Source: Maylandia zebra
Lineage: Eukaryota; Chordata; Actinopteri; Cichliformes; Cichlidae
DNA length: 64,000 nt
Assembly (NCBI RefSeq): GCF_041146795.1
Contig: NC_135185.1
Coordinates: 26,657,529 to 26,721,528, forward strand
Reading direction: 5' to 3'
Below are positions 48,451 through 63,511 of the stretch, piece by piece. Below the pieces are notes generated by a model. It was not told where the DNA came from. It was given only the letters and a program-made list of their open reading frames with translations, and searched no databases. Positions within the stretch are counted from its first letter, which is position 1. The number at the start of each line of letters is the position of its first letter. A program made the position numbers and the translations under genes.

Positions 48451-50600
48451 ATACATGCATGTCGCAAAATACTTATATGGCTTACATTATGTTTTAATCA
48501 TTAAAGTGACCCATTTAATATTATTGTAAAATAACAAAATAATTACTTTTCTGTTGTAATTTCCACATGGACCATCGCCACCCAGTGGGCGAAAGCTCAT
48601 CTTACAGCAAAAATCCCTTACAGGGGACTGAAGTCAGTGGCTGCTCCACATTTTATCTGTTATGTTAAGGAAAGCACAGGTGTTACAAAAAAACAATAAC
48701 TGTCATGCTAAAAGTGCAGAAGCCAGGAAATTCATTAATTTTAATGTTTACAGTTGTTCTTCTATTAGGTTGATTTTAGGCTGTTCTGTAGCACTGCATA
48801 AATACCAAGCAGTAATTGGTATATGTGCTAAATATGTTAAACATGAATCATATCAAAGTCAAATCATTGCGACAATGTCCTTCTGAAGTATGCAAACATC
48901 CTAACGAGTGAACACGGTAAGGTTCTCATGTATTATCCAGCGAGCAATGCAATTACACCGGAGTCACCTTACATCTTTATAACATTCACTCTGCACCTTA
49001 GTGTGCTGTAATAAATGGGAGTTTTAAAATGGATGGCACTGACCTTTAAGAGCGCCAAAGGAAACTCACCCACTGCTTCCCCTTGATTCCTGACATGACA
49101 TATCACACTTTGGCTAAGCACAATTTGAATCACAGTTACCCTACGACATGTATCCTGGCTAAGAACTGATAAGAACTAATTGCTGGAGACTTTTATGACT
49201 TTGCATAAAATTCTGAAAACCATTTGATGCAGTGTCTAAAACCTGATCACATACTAAGCACATTGACATATTCTCGATTTGTAGTGTTAAATTAATGCTG
49301 TCAGTTTTTTTTTTATATAAAAATAATTTGCCACCTAAAGTTTAAAATAAAAATAACAGATTACACATGACAATAATATGACAGCCTATTGTTTGCTGAA
49401 TGACAGAAACAAGATATAACATACCTTAGATTAGTTTGACATTTTCATCTTTGAAAATCCTCCAACGGTTTGGTTGTGTGACTAATAGGAGATGTCTTGC
49501 GGCCCTGGCAGCTATTGTTTTAGGATGGGTGTCCCAGCTGAGATGATATCCTATTGCATCCCTCTAAGAAGAGGAATTTGAATATGCATGATGCATTTCT
49601 CCTAATAAAGCAGAACACCAGTCCCTTAAGAAATGAATAATTAATGCTGAGATGAATTATGTATTTAATTGACCAGGAGTTGTCCGCCATAAACCAATTA
49701 AGTGCCATTGTTGCAGCAATCTCTGGTTACCTTTGTAGTAAACAGTTTGGACAGCTCTGTCTAAAAGTGAAGGGGCTGCAGTCACTCTGCTACAGTTGTA
49801 ATATACAATAGGAGTCTGTCAAAAATTTGAATGGGATACATGTTTTCTTCAAAAAAGAATACACTTCTTTGGCTTTCTATTATATTTATTATGTGTAGAT
49901 TTCATTATTTTCAACATTTACATATGTTATGAGTGTATATAAATAAACACTGAGAGAAGATTGGAGTCAAACAGTAAATGTGTTTTATATTAGCGGATTA
50001 AACCTGGGAAAAAACTGCATCCCAAAAGGATGTACAGTGCTTAAAAAAGTTATTATGCATGCGAAAGTATCCTTGGGCAAGATTCCGAACCCGCAGTTAC
50101 TCCCATTTATAATATGCCATAAACGTAAGAAAAAAAGGGGGAAAATAGAAATGTGTTGAAAACACGTTTAAAGCTAAAAAGTACTGAATTGAATTCACCA
50201 TAACATTTCTGTCTGTTCAGGAATGAAAGTAAATAACAGCAATTTGGGATCTAAAAAATGAAGATAATAACAATAATAAAAAATAAACGACATATGCTTT
50301 GTTACAGCGTACTTTACATTGGGTAGTGGCCTAATAAATTTATTAAGCAATGAAATTCACCGCTGTGTTCTGTCAATTAGTTTCTCGTTAAATACCATGA
50401 GATTGAATCAGCCAGCTGGTAATGAAAATTAAAAATGAGTTTGTTTGTTTTTTAATACAGACCTATGAGCGGTTTAGCTAAATATGTAAAACCCACTGGG
50501 GTCACCCCACTGGTTGCCTTGGTAGCACCAGAGGTTTGGTATCGAACACTAAATTAACCTTAGCTACACAATAGAAGACACGACGAAGACGTGGATACGT
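48451..50600. other. Intergenic region between colec11 and the doublecortin gene
   Basis: AT-rich with no coding match. Human ALLC, which lies between COLEC11 and DCDC2C, was not seen here. CpG content rises only from about 50570 onward, near the next gene's start. Confidence 0.55.
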
Positions 50601-50748
50601 ATCTTAATACTACACCTCTCATGTGGAAGAACTGAGAAGCTGTCTCCAGTTACGTCTCCGGAGGCCAACAGAGCTGACACATTAACTTCTGACACCAAGG
50701 GCCACCGCTGTTTGTTGTTTGAAATCGTTCCCATTAGCTAACACAAGT

Positions 50749-51032
50749 ATGCCCAGCACAACAGGGAGAAGTGACTTGCCACCCACAAAAATAATCGTCG
50801 TCTACAGGAACGGAGATGCCTATTTTCCCGGCAGGAAAGTAGTTGTGAATCCGCGGTACGTGCCATACTTTGACAACTTTTTGACATCTCTGACCAAAGG
50901 GATTGAAGCACCTTTTGGCGCTGTGAGGAGGCTCTACACCGCCACACAAGGCCACCAAGTTCACCATCTGGATGACCTTCAGCACGGGAGTGAGTATGTC
51001 GCGGCCGGAAATGAGGCGTTCAAGAAACTGAA
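50749..51032 (+). CDS. dcdc2c: dcdc2c exon 1, first doublecortin domain
   Basis: Starts at ATG 50749 (MPSTTGRSDLPPTKIIVVYR). A longer reading from 50719 would begin at a non-ATG codon and is not needed. The exon ends CTGAA|GTAAGT in phase 2. Confidence 0.93.
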
Positions 51033-54000
51033 GTAAGTGTCATGTTTTAGGGGTGTCCTGTCTGAGTTTACTTGTATATACTGGAATCTACAGGTTTTTT
51101 CTTTAGCTTCATTTGTTGGCAAGGGGATTTGACTAGGCTGGTACTTAATATTCATTAAAACGCTCTGAATATGTCAGCTTATCTTAAATAAAGTCTAATC
51201 TGTCTTTAAATGTGATCTTTTGGACCCAGTATTTTAGTCTAGTCAGCAGAGCACTGATCTTGAGCATACTTTTACATATATAACTATTTGATTTCAATTA
51301 GTTTTATCAGATCTAAAGATGCCTTACTCCCACATCCTTGCATAAGTTTCCTTGTACCTAAAGGTAATTTGATTTTTTTATTGCCTTCAAGTTATTGTGA
51401 AATAGCAGCCAAGAAGCCACAGAATAAGAAAAAAGAACAGGTAGGAGCAATGTTTTGTGTGTGTGGTCAGTTATAGTGAAACTTTTTTCATGTGTCCTTG
51501 TTTTAAGTTTAACCATTCTGCCTGAATGCTGATGACATCCTTAAAATCTAAGTTGCTCATGAAGGTCCTGTCGAGACACATAAGATTAGATTTTGAGTGA
51601 CGTGCTGAAAAAAAAACCCCCACTCAGTTCCTCCTTTATGAAATTTTCAGATCCAACCTGTTGTTCACAGCAGGATAGTAGTTTCTGCCCGCTGGAAGAG
51701 AACTGCTGATGAGTCTTGCACAATAAAGTGAGTATTGATTTTAAACTGCATACATATTTTTCCACGGTGTTAAAAGAATAATGTTCTCTGCCGTGCTGTG
51801 CAATGCAAGAAACAATTCCATTTATTTATTCATGGATCTTTGTGTGTCGTGTTTTGTTTCATAGTGTCTTCACCAACGGAGAAGTGCTGGTTCCTCCGGC
51901 TCGAATACGGATCCCAAAGTATACCCTTAGAAGCTGGGAAAACGTTTTAGCTATGGTGACAGAGAAAGTGCGTCTTCGCACGGGTGCTGTTTTCAGGTAA
52001 TGTCAGGACATTTAGTCATACATCATTTTTAAACTAGTTAACTGGAGTATCAGTGAAGGTTGTTTTCCTCTTGCCTTCTAATTTAGAACGTAATGTGATT
52101 AGTGGACACTTTACAGTCAATTTAAATGCAGAAAAATGATACTTGGGAAGGAGAGTAGAGGGACTTTTGCAATTAATTAGAGATCGAGACCATGTGTGGT
52201 TGTGATGTATTCAATAGATTTCATTCAGGCAAAGACGTAGCTGAAACTATCACTAAACATTACTGCAGTGAGTTGTTTTTCTTTATTTGAGCTTTCAGGC
52301 TTTGCACATTAAATGGACACCCTGTCTCCGGTCCCACTGAACTGGAGAACAACCACTACTATGTTGCAGTCGGTTCAGAAAAGTTTAAGGCTCTCCCATA
52401 TTACCAGTGTGTCCCCAGGAGGGATTTGCTTAGGGAAAATAACATGACTGAAGGGTACGAGATGTGATCTTTCATGGCTTTTTCTATATGTCCAGAATAA
52501 ACACTGGATTTGATTTTATTTCGATAAAGAAAGCAAAAATGTGTTTGTCAGTATTGTTTTTCCTTTTCTTCCCTGCAGCCAAGGCATCCTGCCCAGTACC
52601 AAAATCAAAAGATGTGCAAAGAATGTGGTGAGTGTTGATGCACTTTGCCATCTGGTCCTTCACGTTCTCCTAACGTGCTAAATTGGTACCCTTTTCCCCC
52701 TGAACTCCCTCCGGGTCATTGTTGTAACACTTTGTTAGACTCACAGTTGAAAAGCGTATCTTTGCACACACAGCATTTCAATTAACATTTCCCACGTGTG
52801 AGACTTGTTGTGGGGGCGCAATTCGTTATGAAACACCACTATCATCAATCACTGTCTGCAGGAGGCATTGAGTTACCGTTGCTTTCCAGTTTGATGGGTA
52901 ATTCCCACAGAGACAGGCTGGCCCACTTGATCAAGTGCAGTGAGCCTCATAGACAGATCATATGCACAAGGGGGACTTCGTTTACAGCAAACTAAAAGAA
53001 AAAGAAATCTCTTATTCAAACAAGAGCTGGGACTATTTGTATTGTGATTAAGTTGACAGTGAAATGCTGCGAACCCATACGGGGATTGCGCTGCTGTGGG
53101 CCCGAGATGAACACCAAATCACGTGATGAAGATGAGAACATGCCCACTCAGCAGGTCTAGGTAGAGATGGGCCCCACTGTGACAAATGTGCCTGACATGT
53201 GATTTTTATAACCATGAAAGATGACAGTGCTCTGGCAGATGTCAATTTTTGTTAGATATAGAAAAATGTCCCTTGCTTTATCTCCAGCTTTATCTGCATT
53301 GGATTGCCTTTGAATTTAGAAATAATTTGAATATTTATTAGTTATATATAAAAGATCTCTTCATTATATTAACAGCTATGCAGCCATAAAGCAGTAGATG
53401 AAAATTACATTGTTACGCAACTTTGCTTATCTGATACATTAGCTAATAAGACACAACAACCACAACTTTTGCCATTTCACTTAGTACCATGAGGTGGAGA
53501 CAGAGACAGAGCTATGCCTGTGTTTTGCATCCTTCGTTTCAGTGTAGTGTTAGTCATTCACTAGACATGAGGCTGCCACATTTTACTTTCCTCGCCTCTG
53601 TGTCTGATCCCTCATGAATTTGTAAACATGATCTGACCAGTTAATAAGGGCCTTTCAGAGGGGGAGATATGCAAGTGACAAAAAATTACCCAATCTGTCT
53701 TGATCTGTCAGCTGTTTAGCTTACTGATTACACATACATTTATAGGGTCGTGTCCATCATTAATTTCAGTTTGACCTCACAAAACAACAGCAGTCTGATT
53801 TGAAACGCCCGTAAAAAAAGACCCTTTAAACATGCCCACTGAGGTTGTGTAAAATGTAACCTTGCTCTGCACGGGAGCCGTGTCTGTCCTGTCCGCACCG
53901 GCGGCGGACCCGTTTCTGCACTGCTGGACGGGACATCTGGTGTGGAGCAACCACCGACTAAACTGACAGCTCTGCAGAGTGTAATAATGAAACTCTCCAG

Positions 54001-57000
54001 CACATCGTGTTCCCATTGGAAGCAAGCATGCTGTATATGCTGAGTTAAGTGTTTTACAGACATGATGAGGTAGAAACTTTTGAGGTAGACATAGCATAAA
54101 GAGAAGATTAATAGGGGAGAGAGGAATACAAAGAGACAAAGCGAAAAAGAGAACAACGGCGTGCATCGTGCAGTACACTTAGTTATTATGGCAATCGTTA
54201 TTATGGCAGTTAAGCAGTGCTTTATATGTGCTCCACATAAAGAAAAAAAAAAAGCCCAGAAAGGCTGACTAAACCTTTAATATCTGTGCTTTCTGACATC
54301 ATTGATGATTTGCTGCTTCTCCTCGTTTCCTCTGTTTCCCATGTATGAGCTCATTGGTTAGGGGAAATAGCAATGCCCCGAGGAAGACTTTACCCCCTCG
54401 CTGCTGCCAGTGTGTCTACTCACTGAGGACTCGGCCCTGGGAGTGGCTCAGACTGATATCACAGTCAGTATGGCTGGAGGCTGGTCAGTCCAATTGTTTA
54501 GGACCCCCTTTTTTCCCCTGGCTATCATATCACCGTGTCCTCTTGTTGACTCCAGTCTTTGGCCACACGAGAGAGCCACAGATTACTTGCTGTCCAGCCC
54601 TCCTGAGCCCCCTTCACACTAACTCTAGCACTCTCTTTGTCTTTCTCTCTCTCTGTCTCTGGAGCCTGATGACACACACAGTTGTCTGCTCCCGCAGGAC
54701 CTGGTACTGTAGATATGTAATGCAGACCGAGAGGCTATACTGTATGACCTCAGCTTTTCCACTGCCATGTCTCTACTTCTGCTGCTGCTTGTTTTTGCAA
54801 TCTTCCGGCTCCTTCAGCACCCCTCGTCCTCTGCTTTCTCCTCCCCTGTGCCCTGCTTGCCACTCTCCCTGAGCGAGACAGCTTTGGATTGAGCTCGGTT
54901 TATTTAAATACCATCTATTTACATCTCACCGCAAGCAAGAAAACAAGCTGCTCAATATTTGATGGGCCAGATAGAGTTTGATTTAAAACTTTATCGCAAA
55001 GTTGTTTCACATCACTCGCAGATGAACCGAGGTTACAGGAGCTGAATTAGCAGCTTATCACCGCGACGGTGCCACTGCTCCTTTGTCTTTGATCTCATGC
55101 GGCCGCGGACACCGCCGCGCTAGAACATGAACTCTCTTTCAACTCTCCTCCTCTGAATATAGCAGACAAACTTCACACTTCTTTTGTTCTTTTACTTTTT
55201 TTTTCCTCCCTCAGCCCACTAACGGCTGTATAAATTCAAAAGAATATCAACAGACTTTGCCTCTGCATTAAAGTAAGCAAACAAGTGCAGAAACAACGCC
55301 GCTATTCCCCGGACTCCATGTTAGTGAGCTTGCAAACACCACTGCCAGAAGTGTATTCTGGTGGAAGCCCGAGATCACTACACTATCCCCCGAGCCAGCC
55401 CAGGGATCCTGCAGTAAAGAGCACTGTAGCTGAAAAGTCACATTAAGTCAGCTCTCTCTCTCGATCTCTATGTCTGTGTCTCTCATTCTCTGTAAGGGAG
55501 ACATACCTCACCTTGCTACCTGCGGAGGGGATGAGGAGCCTGCGAGGAGAAAATTGCCTTTTGTGGAAGCATTAATTCAGATGTGTACCCTGCTGTCTGA
55601 ACATCACTGAACTCTCCCCACTGCTCTCTCTCTCTCTTCTCTTCCTCTCTCACTCCTTTGCTCTCCCACCATGCAACTGAGTCCCAAACCTTTTTTTTCC
55701 TCCCCTCCCCATCAATAACCTTCTGCTGTCTGCTGCTGAAGAATAAGTTATTCCCTACGACTCCCTCCCTTTCCCTTTAAGCTTGTTTGGATTTTCATTG
55801 TTTGATCTGGGTTGATAAATAAGACAAATGCAGTTAGAAATTCATGGCTGCCCTATTTCATCAATAAATGATTAGTTTGTCACGCTCCCTAGTGATTGAT
55901 AGGTTGTGCACGGGATGTATTGGAACCAGATGAATTCAATACAGTAGGAGTCAGCGGGGAGTTACAAAACATATCAGCTCATGAAAAATTGAGGTCAATG
56001 GAAAATGTAAAAAAGCTGCTGAAAAAAGAGGAGAAACAAGCCTTCCTGTCTTGTTTTCTTGTTTTACTTCTTCCTCTTTACAAAATGAGCGATAAGTCAA
56101 TGATGAATCACAGACCGAATGTGAGGACATATACCTTAATCCGGGCCTCTCTGCTCTCCTCTCTTTTGTACCTCCATGTGGTTTGCTCAGACAAGCTCTG
56201 GAGAAGACCTTGAGCACACAGCCAGGGGCCAGACAAAGAAACTCACAGCCAAGGCAGAGAGAACCAAACAACAAGGGCAGGTGTCCAAGAACCCAGTTCT
56301 CTTCCCCCCAGTGGGTAAGCAGAGCACTATAGAAATATTGTCTTTACTGCCTCGCTCTCTAGCCCCTCTGTCCGCAGAGTTTTTGTTTTCTTTCTTTTTT
56401 GTTGTTGTTGTTGTTCTTCAACACTTTCTTCTTCGCTATGATGACAGAAAGAAACCTGTTGGATTTTGAAGACCATCTATGCGCTTTGTGTAAAGCATGT
56501 TTGTGTTTGCAACTGTACATTTGTAAGTCTTCTGTGTGTGTAAGTAAAGAGATGTAACTCCTAGTCTGTGCTGATAATGCAGAAAATCTGCCATTTGGCA
56601 GGTGAAGGAGATTTCTTTGGAATCTCAGCCTGTTCTTTTTAAGTCCAAACAGAACAGAGCTGTGCGCCGTTTCAAAGGAACACTGCTCTTTTCTGTGAAT
56701 ATTAATAAAGAAAAAGACTTCAAACACTATCAAGGGGGCTTAAATCATAGATGAATTCAATCAGGCCATTTTGTTGAATACGTATCCTGAAAGCCTGGTT
56801 AACTATCTAGGGGGAAACAAAAATGCTCTTATTTTCTCTTGATGCAGGAATCAAGATGGTAATGAGTTATTAATCTTAAGCAACACTGACAGAAGTAAAG
56901 ACAAATATTCTTTGTGTGCTTTAAATGTGATACTCAGTATATCAATAATAATAACACTGTCTGTATCTACTCATGCAGTTGTTGTTGTGCCATCTGTGCG

Positions 57001-60000
57001 CAGTAGTACGATTGCTTCACTTGAAAAACACATACTGGTATGGTAGCATTTGCAGGCTAATTGCTACTGTTTGAATCCTGCCATGATTTCATATGTTGTG
57101 ACTGAGATACTCAGTTCTCAGGACACATTTCTGCTTACTACTGTATCTGTAACCACATTAGCAAAGTCCCTAAAGTTAAAAAGCAAAGTTTTATGTCTTC
57201 TTTATAATTATATCAGCTCTTAAAACCCTTCATACAGACAATAGCTCTGTGCAGTGTTCACAAGATTAATCTGGAATGAGGTCAGAGATTTAAGACTTTT
57301 TATAGATTTCTAGACAAAAAAGTAATTCTAAGCTTTTTTGTGGTTGTGTAAATGTCTCTTTTCACTTAACACATGAAGCAGAGGCATTTTTTGTTTACAT
57401 TGTCTTTTAGTGTTTTCGATGATAAATCTTGCATGTGTGGTTATTTATTATTTAAATTAAATTACTTAGGGCAATTGAAGTAGATTTAAGTTCAAGAGCA
57501 TGTTTCATTATTCACATTCTACGCCGTATCAGATCTAGCAGACGAAAAGGAATTTGTTTACAAGGGTGACGTTGCTGTATGAGGCACGTCCCCACATGCA
57601 TCAAGAGCAGCCTGTCACTGTCAGGATGTAACCCTGGACCAAAAGTTCACGCCGGCTGGCCATATTTGTGGCAGGGCAGCTGTGGCTTTCTGTGGCCCTT
57701 AAGTCTGGGGGACCACTATAAATAAATAAATGGCTTGACAGCAACATTGATCTCTTGTGAAGTTGAACAGGAGTAGAGAGGAGAGAGAAAGCGAGTGTGT
57801 AGAAGAATGAGACGGCGACTGCCAGCAGATGAGGTAATTGTGATTAATCACTTTTCTCAGAGGGCAGCGTGTTCAATGCACAAAACAAAAGGAGTGAGAT
57901 GGCAGGAGCAGCAGAGGTGCAGGAAGACCGCCAGTTGAAGGTGGATCTGCCAATTGATCAGGTAAAACATAATCCCATACTGTAGCGCTACAGTCTGATG
58001 AGGTCCTTAAAGCTCGCAGTTATTTAACAGCTTGGCCTGATATCAGACAGGAAATAAGAAGTGATTTGAGTGTGAAAACACAGCACTGCCAGAGAAAAAC
58101 ATAACCCACGTGAACATGGAGAAACATGTAAAGCTCCTTGGCTCCTTGCGGATTTTATTACGCTTTATATGTCAGTTATTATAATTTTTACAGCTCGTCA
58201 TTGGAGACACACTAAAGTATACAAGTTGATCATCACAACAAGCTGTTTGCATTTGATGTAAAATGAAAGGGTTAGATGAAAGACGTGCCTGCAGCTTTAG
58301 TAACCTCTCTCCCCCCCATCGGTGTTCTTCCTATTAAGCTTTACCTTTCTGTATGTTTCCCAACATCAAACGGAATTGCGAATATACTTCTAGTACAGTA
58401 TAATACTATTTTCTGCTCAGAATAAGGGCTCATGAATGCTCAGCAGAACAAGCTACATAAATATATAAATATTGTAAAATCAATACAGCACTACAGTACA
58501 GTGTAAGCCAAAGGGGATCTTGTGTGTTTTTCCCCCTCCCTGCAGGTTGAGGCCAAGATAGTTGAAGAGGAGTATGAAGATGGGAATCGTTGTGCGAGTT
58601 CCTGCAAGGCCTCCCTCCGTGATTCAGATGACTCGAGTACGCAAAGGTCTTCCACCACAGATTCCGGGAAAAATGTAAGTACACTTATTATTAGTTTAAT
58701 GCAGTTAGTATTTCACATTCAGTTCATTTTTACTTTATTATTATGTCCAATTTTCTCATTTCCTTTTGGATTAGGTCACATAAAAAATGGTCTAACCAGC
58801 AATTATGGTAATGATCATTTCCATAATTGTAATAGGGTCACATAGACCTGCTTTCAGCAACTATACTTTCACTTAATGCACGTGTAACATTTTTTTCTGT
58901 CTCCATGGTTATTTTGGTGTATTTGCTATTTACTAACACAATCTTTCTAAGGGGCAGAAGGGAACATTAAAAGGTACAGAACACATTACTAGTACTACAA
59001 AGGATTTAAATTACCTGTGTCTCAGTTATGTTTTTGTAGGACGCGTTTAGAGCCAAGCTGTCGCCCCAGATACTGCAAATCATGGAGTTTTCATGGTTGA
59101 AAAAGAGGCCCATAATAATAATATGCAGTTGTATTTGATGTCTGTCCTTTACTCTGGTTATTGTGCGCATTAACATTGATGAAGTGGCGAGTGAGCTGTG
59201 TATACAGATGTTGTTGCACGGATCTGTGGTCCCCCCGAAATTACGCTCATTTAAATAAACTTATTTTGCTCTAATAATCCTCGAGGGACAGCGATATGAA
59301 GCCGTGTAACTGTGATAAATGCACACAATAGTTGGGTGATATTACTATTCCATGCAATTTCATTCGGCTTTGAAATGAGAAGATATTGAGTCTTATTTAA
59401 GCAATCAATAACCTAGAACATTTCGTTTTAATGAAAACTATAATTTTAAGCAGTGGCAATTACACCGTAGGGGAATGTTTTGGTGTGGTGATGATTTTGC
59501 TGCCGTATGCACTTTTGCAATAAAGATATTCTTCGTGGGATAATTATTGACTTCTGGGGGTCGGTTATGACCCTGGCTAAAGACCTCATCAATAGCTTAA
59601 TTCATTACTTATCACTTTTAGTCATACATGAATATTGCTGATTCAGATTTACTATGGATTGGGGTGGAGTGACCATTAGATAATGGGAAATAATAATAAT
59701 GATAATCCCTGTATGGACTCAGCTATGTTTGCAATAATCATCTTGCCAAGTAGCTTTTGATCTGTCAGCGAATGGAGAGTGGCATAAGATGGAATTTTAG
59801 CTGAAAGAACAAATCCTAAGCAAAAATAACTCTAGTTTGCAGTAAAAGTGTGTCAGCACTTTTAATCAGACCGGCTGCCTTACCAAACTTTGATTTGTTT
59901 ATGTTCATTAATGTTTTATCAGCACTGTACTTACATTATAGTTAAATGCCTTTGTCAAGCCAGAAATAATAGCTCTGCAGGTAAGACTTACCTTACCTAA

Positions 60001-63000
60001 CGTCTAATCATCCTTCATGCATACTCATACTTGTTTTTTCCCACTGAGGCCAAACAAGCTGTCGCTGTCTCGTTGTCAGCAACCTCATCATTTAGAGGGC
60101 TGTGAATAATAATGAGGGATAACTGCACTGCTATGACTCATACTTTCAGCTGAGTCCAGACAGATTTCCTCCCACTCCGGTGCTCGTGAAATGCCCCGTG
60201 TACTCTGTATACGTGCATGTATATGGTAGATATTGATGACCAAATTCAATTACATGATTACATTTTCAGTTGAAGCTTTAAATGATTTATTGCAGTGCAT
60301 TTAAATAGTGAATACATTTGCAGACAGTACAGCGGTGAGGCGGTGCTGTGCATGTGGTATTGACCTGTGTGGTCCAGGCCAAGGAAAGAATAACGAGATT
60401 CAGCGTCTCTGCCAAGTGGAGATGTCCGCTGAGAGTGAACACAGGCTATCTTGGTGTTAGGAAGCAAAGGATGGCGGGCTGGAGCTTGATGCACATTTAT
60501 CAAAGCTGCTCTTACACTCACTCCACTGACTTTTGTTGGGCTCTCTGCAGGTTGGCTTTTCCTTTAGAGTGCACTCTGTTAAGGATCTGATTGATTTCAT
60601 GACGGCCTACTCTGTTTGTATTGTAGATGTCATACACTTTGAGGAAATGTGGACAAGGGTAGATTTGTACTCACCAGTGTAATATTGTGTTCACAATTAT
60701 CATTTGTTTTGATTTAACAGTATCGGCTGATTTATCAGCCAGTCGGCTAAGCATTTTTTCTTAATTAATATTGTTGGAAATGCCAATGAAACTAGGTATG
60801 CTTGATCAATTGCCTTCCTCTCCTTAAGAATTTTGTGATAAAAAAAATCAAATCAATATTGACCACACCATTGATCCATTCCTCTTCTTTCTCCGTTGCA
60901 TTTGTCTTTCATCTGTTTTCCTGCTGCTCTTCCATGAAGCTTAGGTTAGCCATTTCATAGACCTTAGTCTCCACATGCAAGGTCAACTATAATCAACTCT
61001 AGACAATGTCACCGCCTTGCTTTTCCAGAGAGCTAAGCGGAGGAAGACGACTCCTCTGGGCTTTTAAGGACCTGCAGTATTATACCATTCAATTACTGTT
61101 CATTAGACAGTGTACAGCCATTAATCAGACTGAGATGTTCTGCTAGTCCTCAGCGGGGACAATGAACTGGGGAAATTTATTCTGGCTTCCTGTCTAGGCC
61201 ACTGTTTAGTGGTAGGGAGAGAGATGACACATGGGAGCGCGCTGAAGCTTTCAGTGCTCCACTCTCCCTGGTATCTGTTTTCAAGTGAACTTCTTCACTT
61301 CACGCAGCCCCGTCGCTGAATTTCAAAAACACGGGCTTTGTCAGAGATTTACTGCATATGTGGGAGAGTATTACAAATCTGATATATCACCGAAAGGGGA
61401 GAAAGCTGACAGATTAACTGATTAGCGCTTCATATGCATTGAATATGACTAGATGATGATATGAAAAGTGGATTTATGTTTTCCAGGAGGCTAAAGAGAG
61501 GGAGGCGTCTTCCAAGCTCGGCAGAACACGGTCGCAGATGTCCCTGTTTTTCAAGGGTATGTTCATCAAAGCATAAAGCCTGGTAGGAGATCAGTGGCAG
61601 CCCCCATGTTCCTCTCCACAGCACCTAATGCACCCATAAAGAGACCTCTAATACACTCGGCATTACCAGTTCCTCCCTGACATTGCATGTCGCTGGAACC
61701 GCAACCACCTCTCAACATCTGGGAGAGCTTTATAGCGTGCTTTATGGAGAGCATGTGGTTGAGTTTTTTTTCTTTTTGACTCCCTAATCTAAGATGACTT
61801 ATTCTAGTATTAAAGGCACCTGCACATCAAGGTGTGCCATGCTCAGGGCTGGCATTGTTCACCACTCTTTATATTTCCCATGTTGTTTGCAATCTTGAAC
61901 CATTCAGACAGAATAAGAATTATACATACTTATGTTACCATTAGGAAAAATTTTTTTTAATTGGCTTTACATGAGCTGGCCTTTATATAATTATTTAAAA
62001 AAGAACATATCTGAATGAATTATGAAAAAAATGTACCATGAACTTTTTTTCCCCTTTTTATGGAGGTGAGAGTAACCTAGCTGAACCTCAACCAAAACAA
62101 TGACATTCTCCTTTCTTGGGGAATGTGCCTTGCAGTTGGTTCAAGCAATTTCGTTATAATTGCCTACAGAACATTGGCTTTGATTTTTAGGACCATTCAC
62201 TGGTTTCACAATATCGTCTTCTGTCCCTGGAGGAAATTCCGAAGGTGACTAAATAAAGCAGGATGCGAATCCCTGCAGGTGGTTATCTCTGTCTGCCCTT
62301 CAGTTTGAGGTTCGCTCTGTCGGTGTCCAGGAAATCACTGCATCCAGCGCTAACAGCGGGCCTCCTACCTCCCTCATCTGCCATCCATATACACTCACAT
62401 ATGCACAGAGTTATCTAACAGACAGGAGGTTAGATTAAATGTTTCTCTTATACAGCTGCACATGATTTTTGTGTACATACATGCATTCTCTTTCAATTAT
62501 CTTCATATTGATAGTAGCAGAGGATGCAAGGCAGCCCCGTACACTCCAGTGAGTGATTTCCCTGCAGAATATCAGTGGGCACTACAGGGGGCATTCGAAA
62601 TAAATCACAGCACGTTATTGCTTGCCGACTTGAGACCCACATCCACATTTTTCTGTCCCTATCACATTGCGTTGTTGTTGCTGTTTATGAATTGTTCTGC
62701 ATCATTCATACCTCATATTCTCCAGCTGTCACAGTGGATCTGCAGATGACACAGATGCACAGCATAACTGGAGAGTCAGCGGAGGGAATAGGGATGTGAT
62801 AGGAAATGCAAGTTATCTCTAACAGAATCATACCTGCCTGCCACCTGCTTTGCATCAAAATGTCAATATGTGAACGAGTTTTTATTCTAGAAGGTTTTTT
62901 GGCACAGTTTTCTAAGAGCAAATCAACCATCAAAGCATTTGGCCTGCTTTTTTCCACATTTTTTTTTTAACTCAGGAGAATTGCGTCTTGATGTCCACAT

Positions 63001-63414
63001 ATAATAGGAAGAGAAACTGGCTTCAGTTTGGTGGAGATTCTCCTTCAAAAGTTATTGGCACCATGTACAATGGCTTTATAATTTATGAGAACTGTTAGGC
63101 CCTCTGACAGAAGTTGTAAAGCATCTTGACTGATTGGGTAGATATAGGATGTGTGCAGTCATGGCATATTGTTGCCTGCATGTGCGTGCGGCATGCACAG
63201 TTCCACGGCTTGCTCTGTCACAGATAAATTACTCCACACAGTCAAATTAAGTTGTTGTAAATCACCTCGTGGACCCGAGACTAGTCCTGAGTGACGACCT
63301 TTACGCCTATTTGACTTTAACTCTTATTTATGTTAATCACATCTGTATTATGCCCACAGTAAAACTGTGTCATATTTGAAAAGGTCATTGTTTTCTGGAA
63401 AAGAATAGAACTGT

Positions 63415-63511
<97 letters not shown>

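Noticed and set aside
50719..50748. Extended N-terminus for the doublecortin gene
   Set aside because: It begins with TTG, not ATG. The ATG at 50749 gives the expected family start.
54345..54872. 175-codon plus-strand ORF in dcdc2c intron 6
   Set aside because: Low-complexity Ser/Leu/Cys-rich protein with no domain. Splice phases of flanking exons do not need it.
63317..63511. Cys-Val repeat ORF on the minus strand
   Set aside because: Translation of the (CA)n microsatellite.
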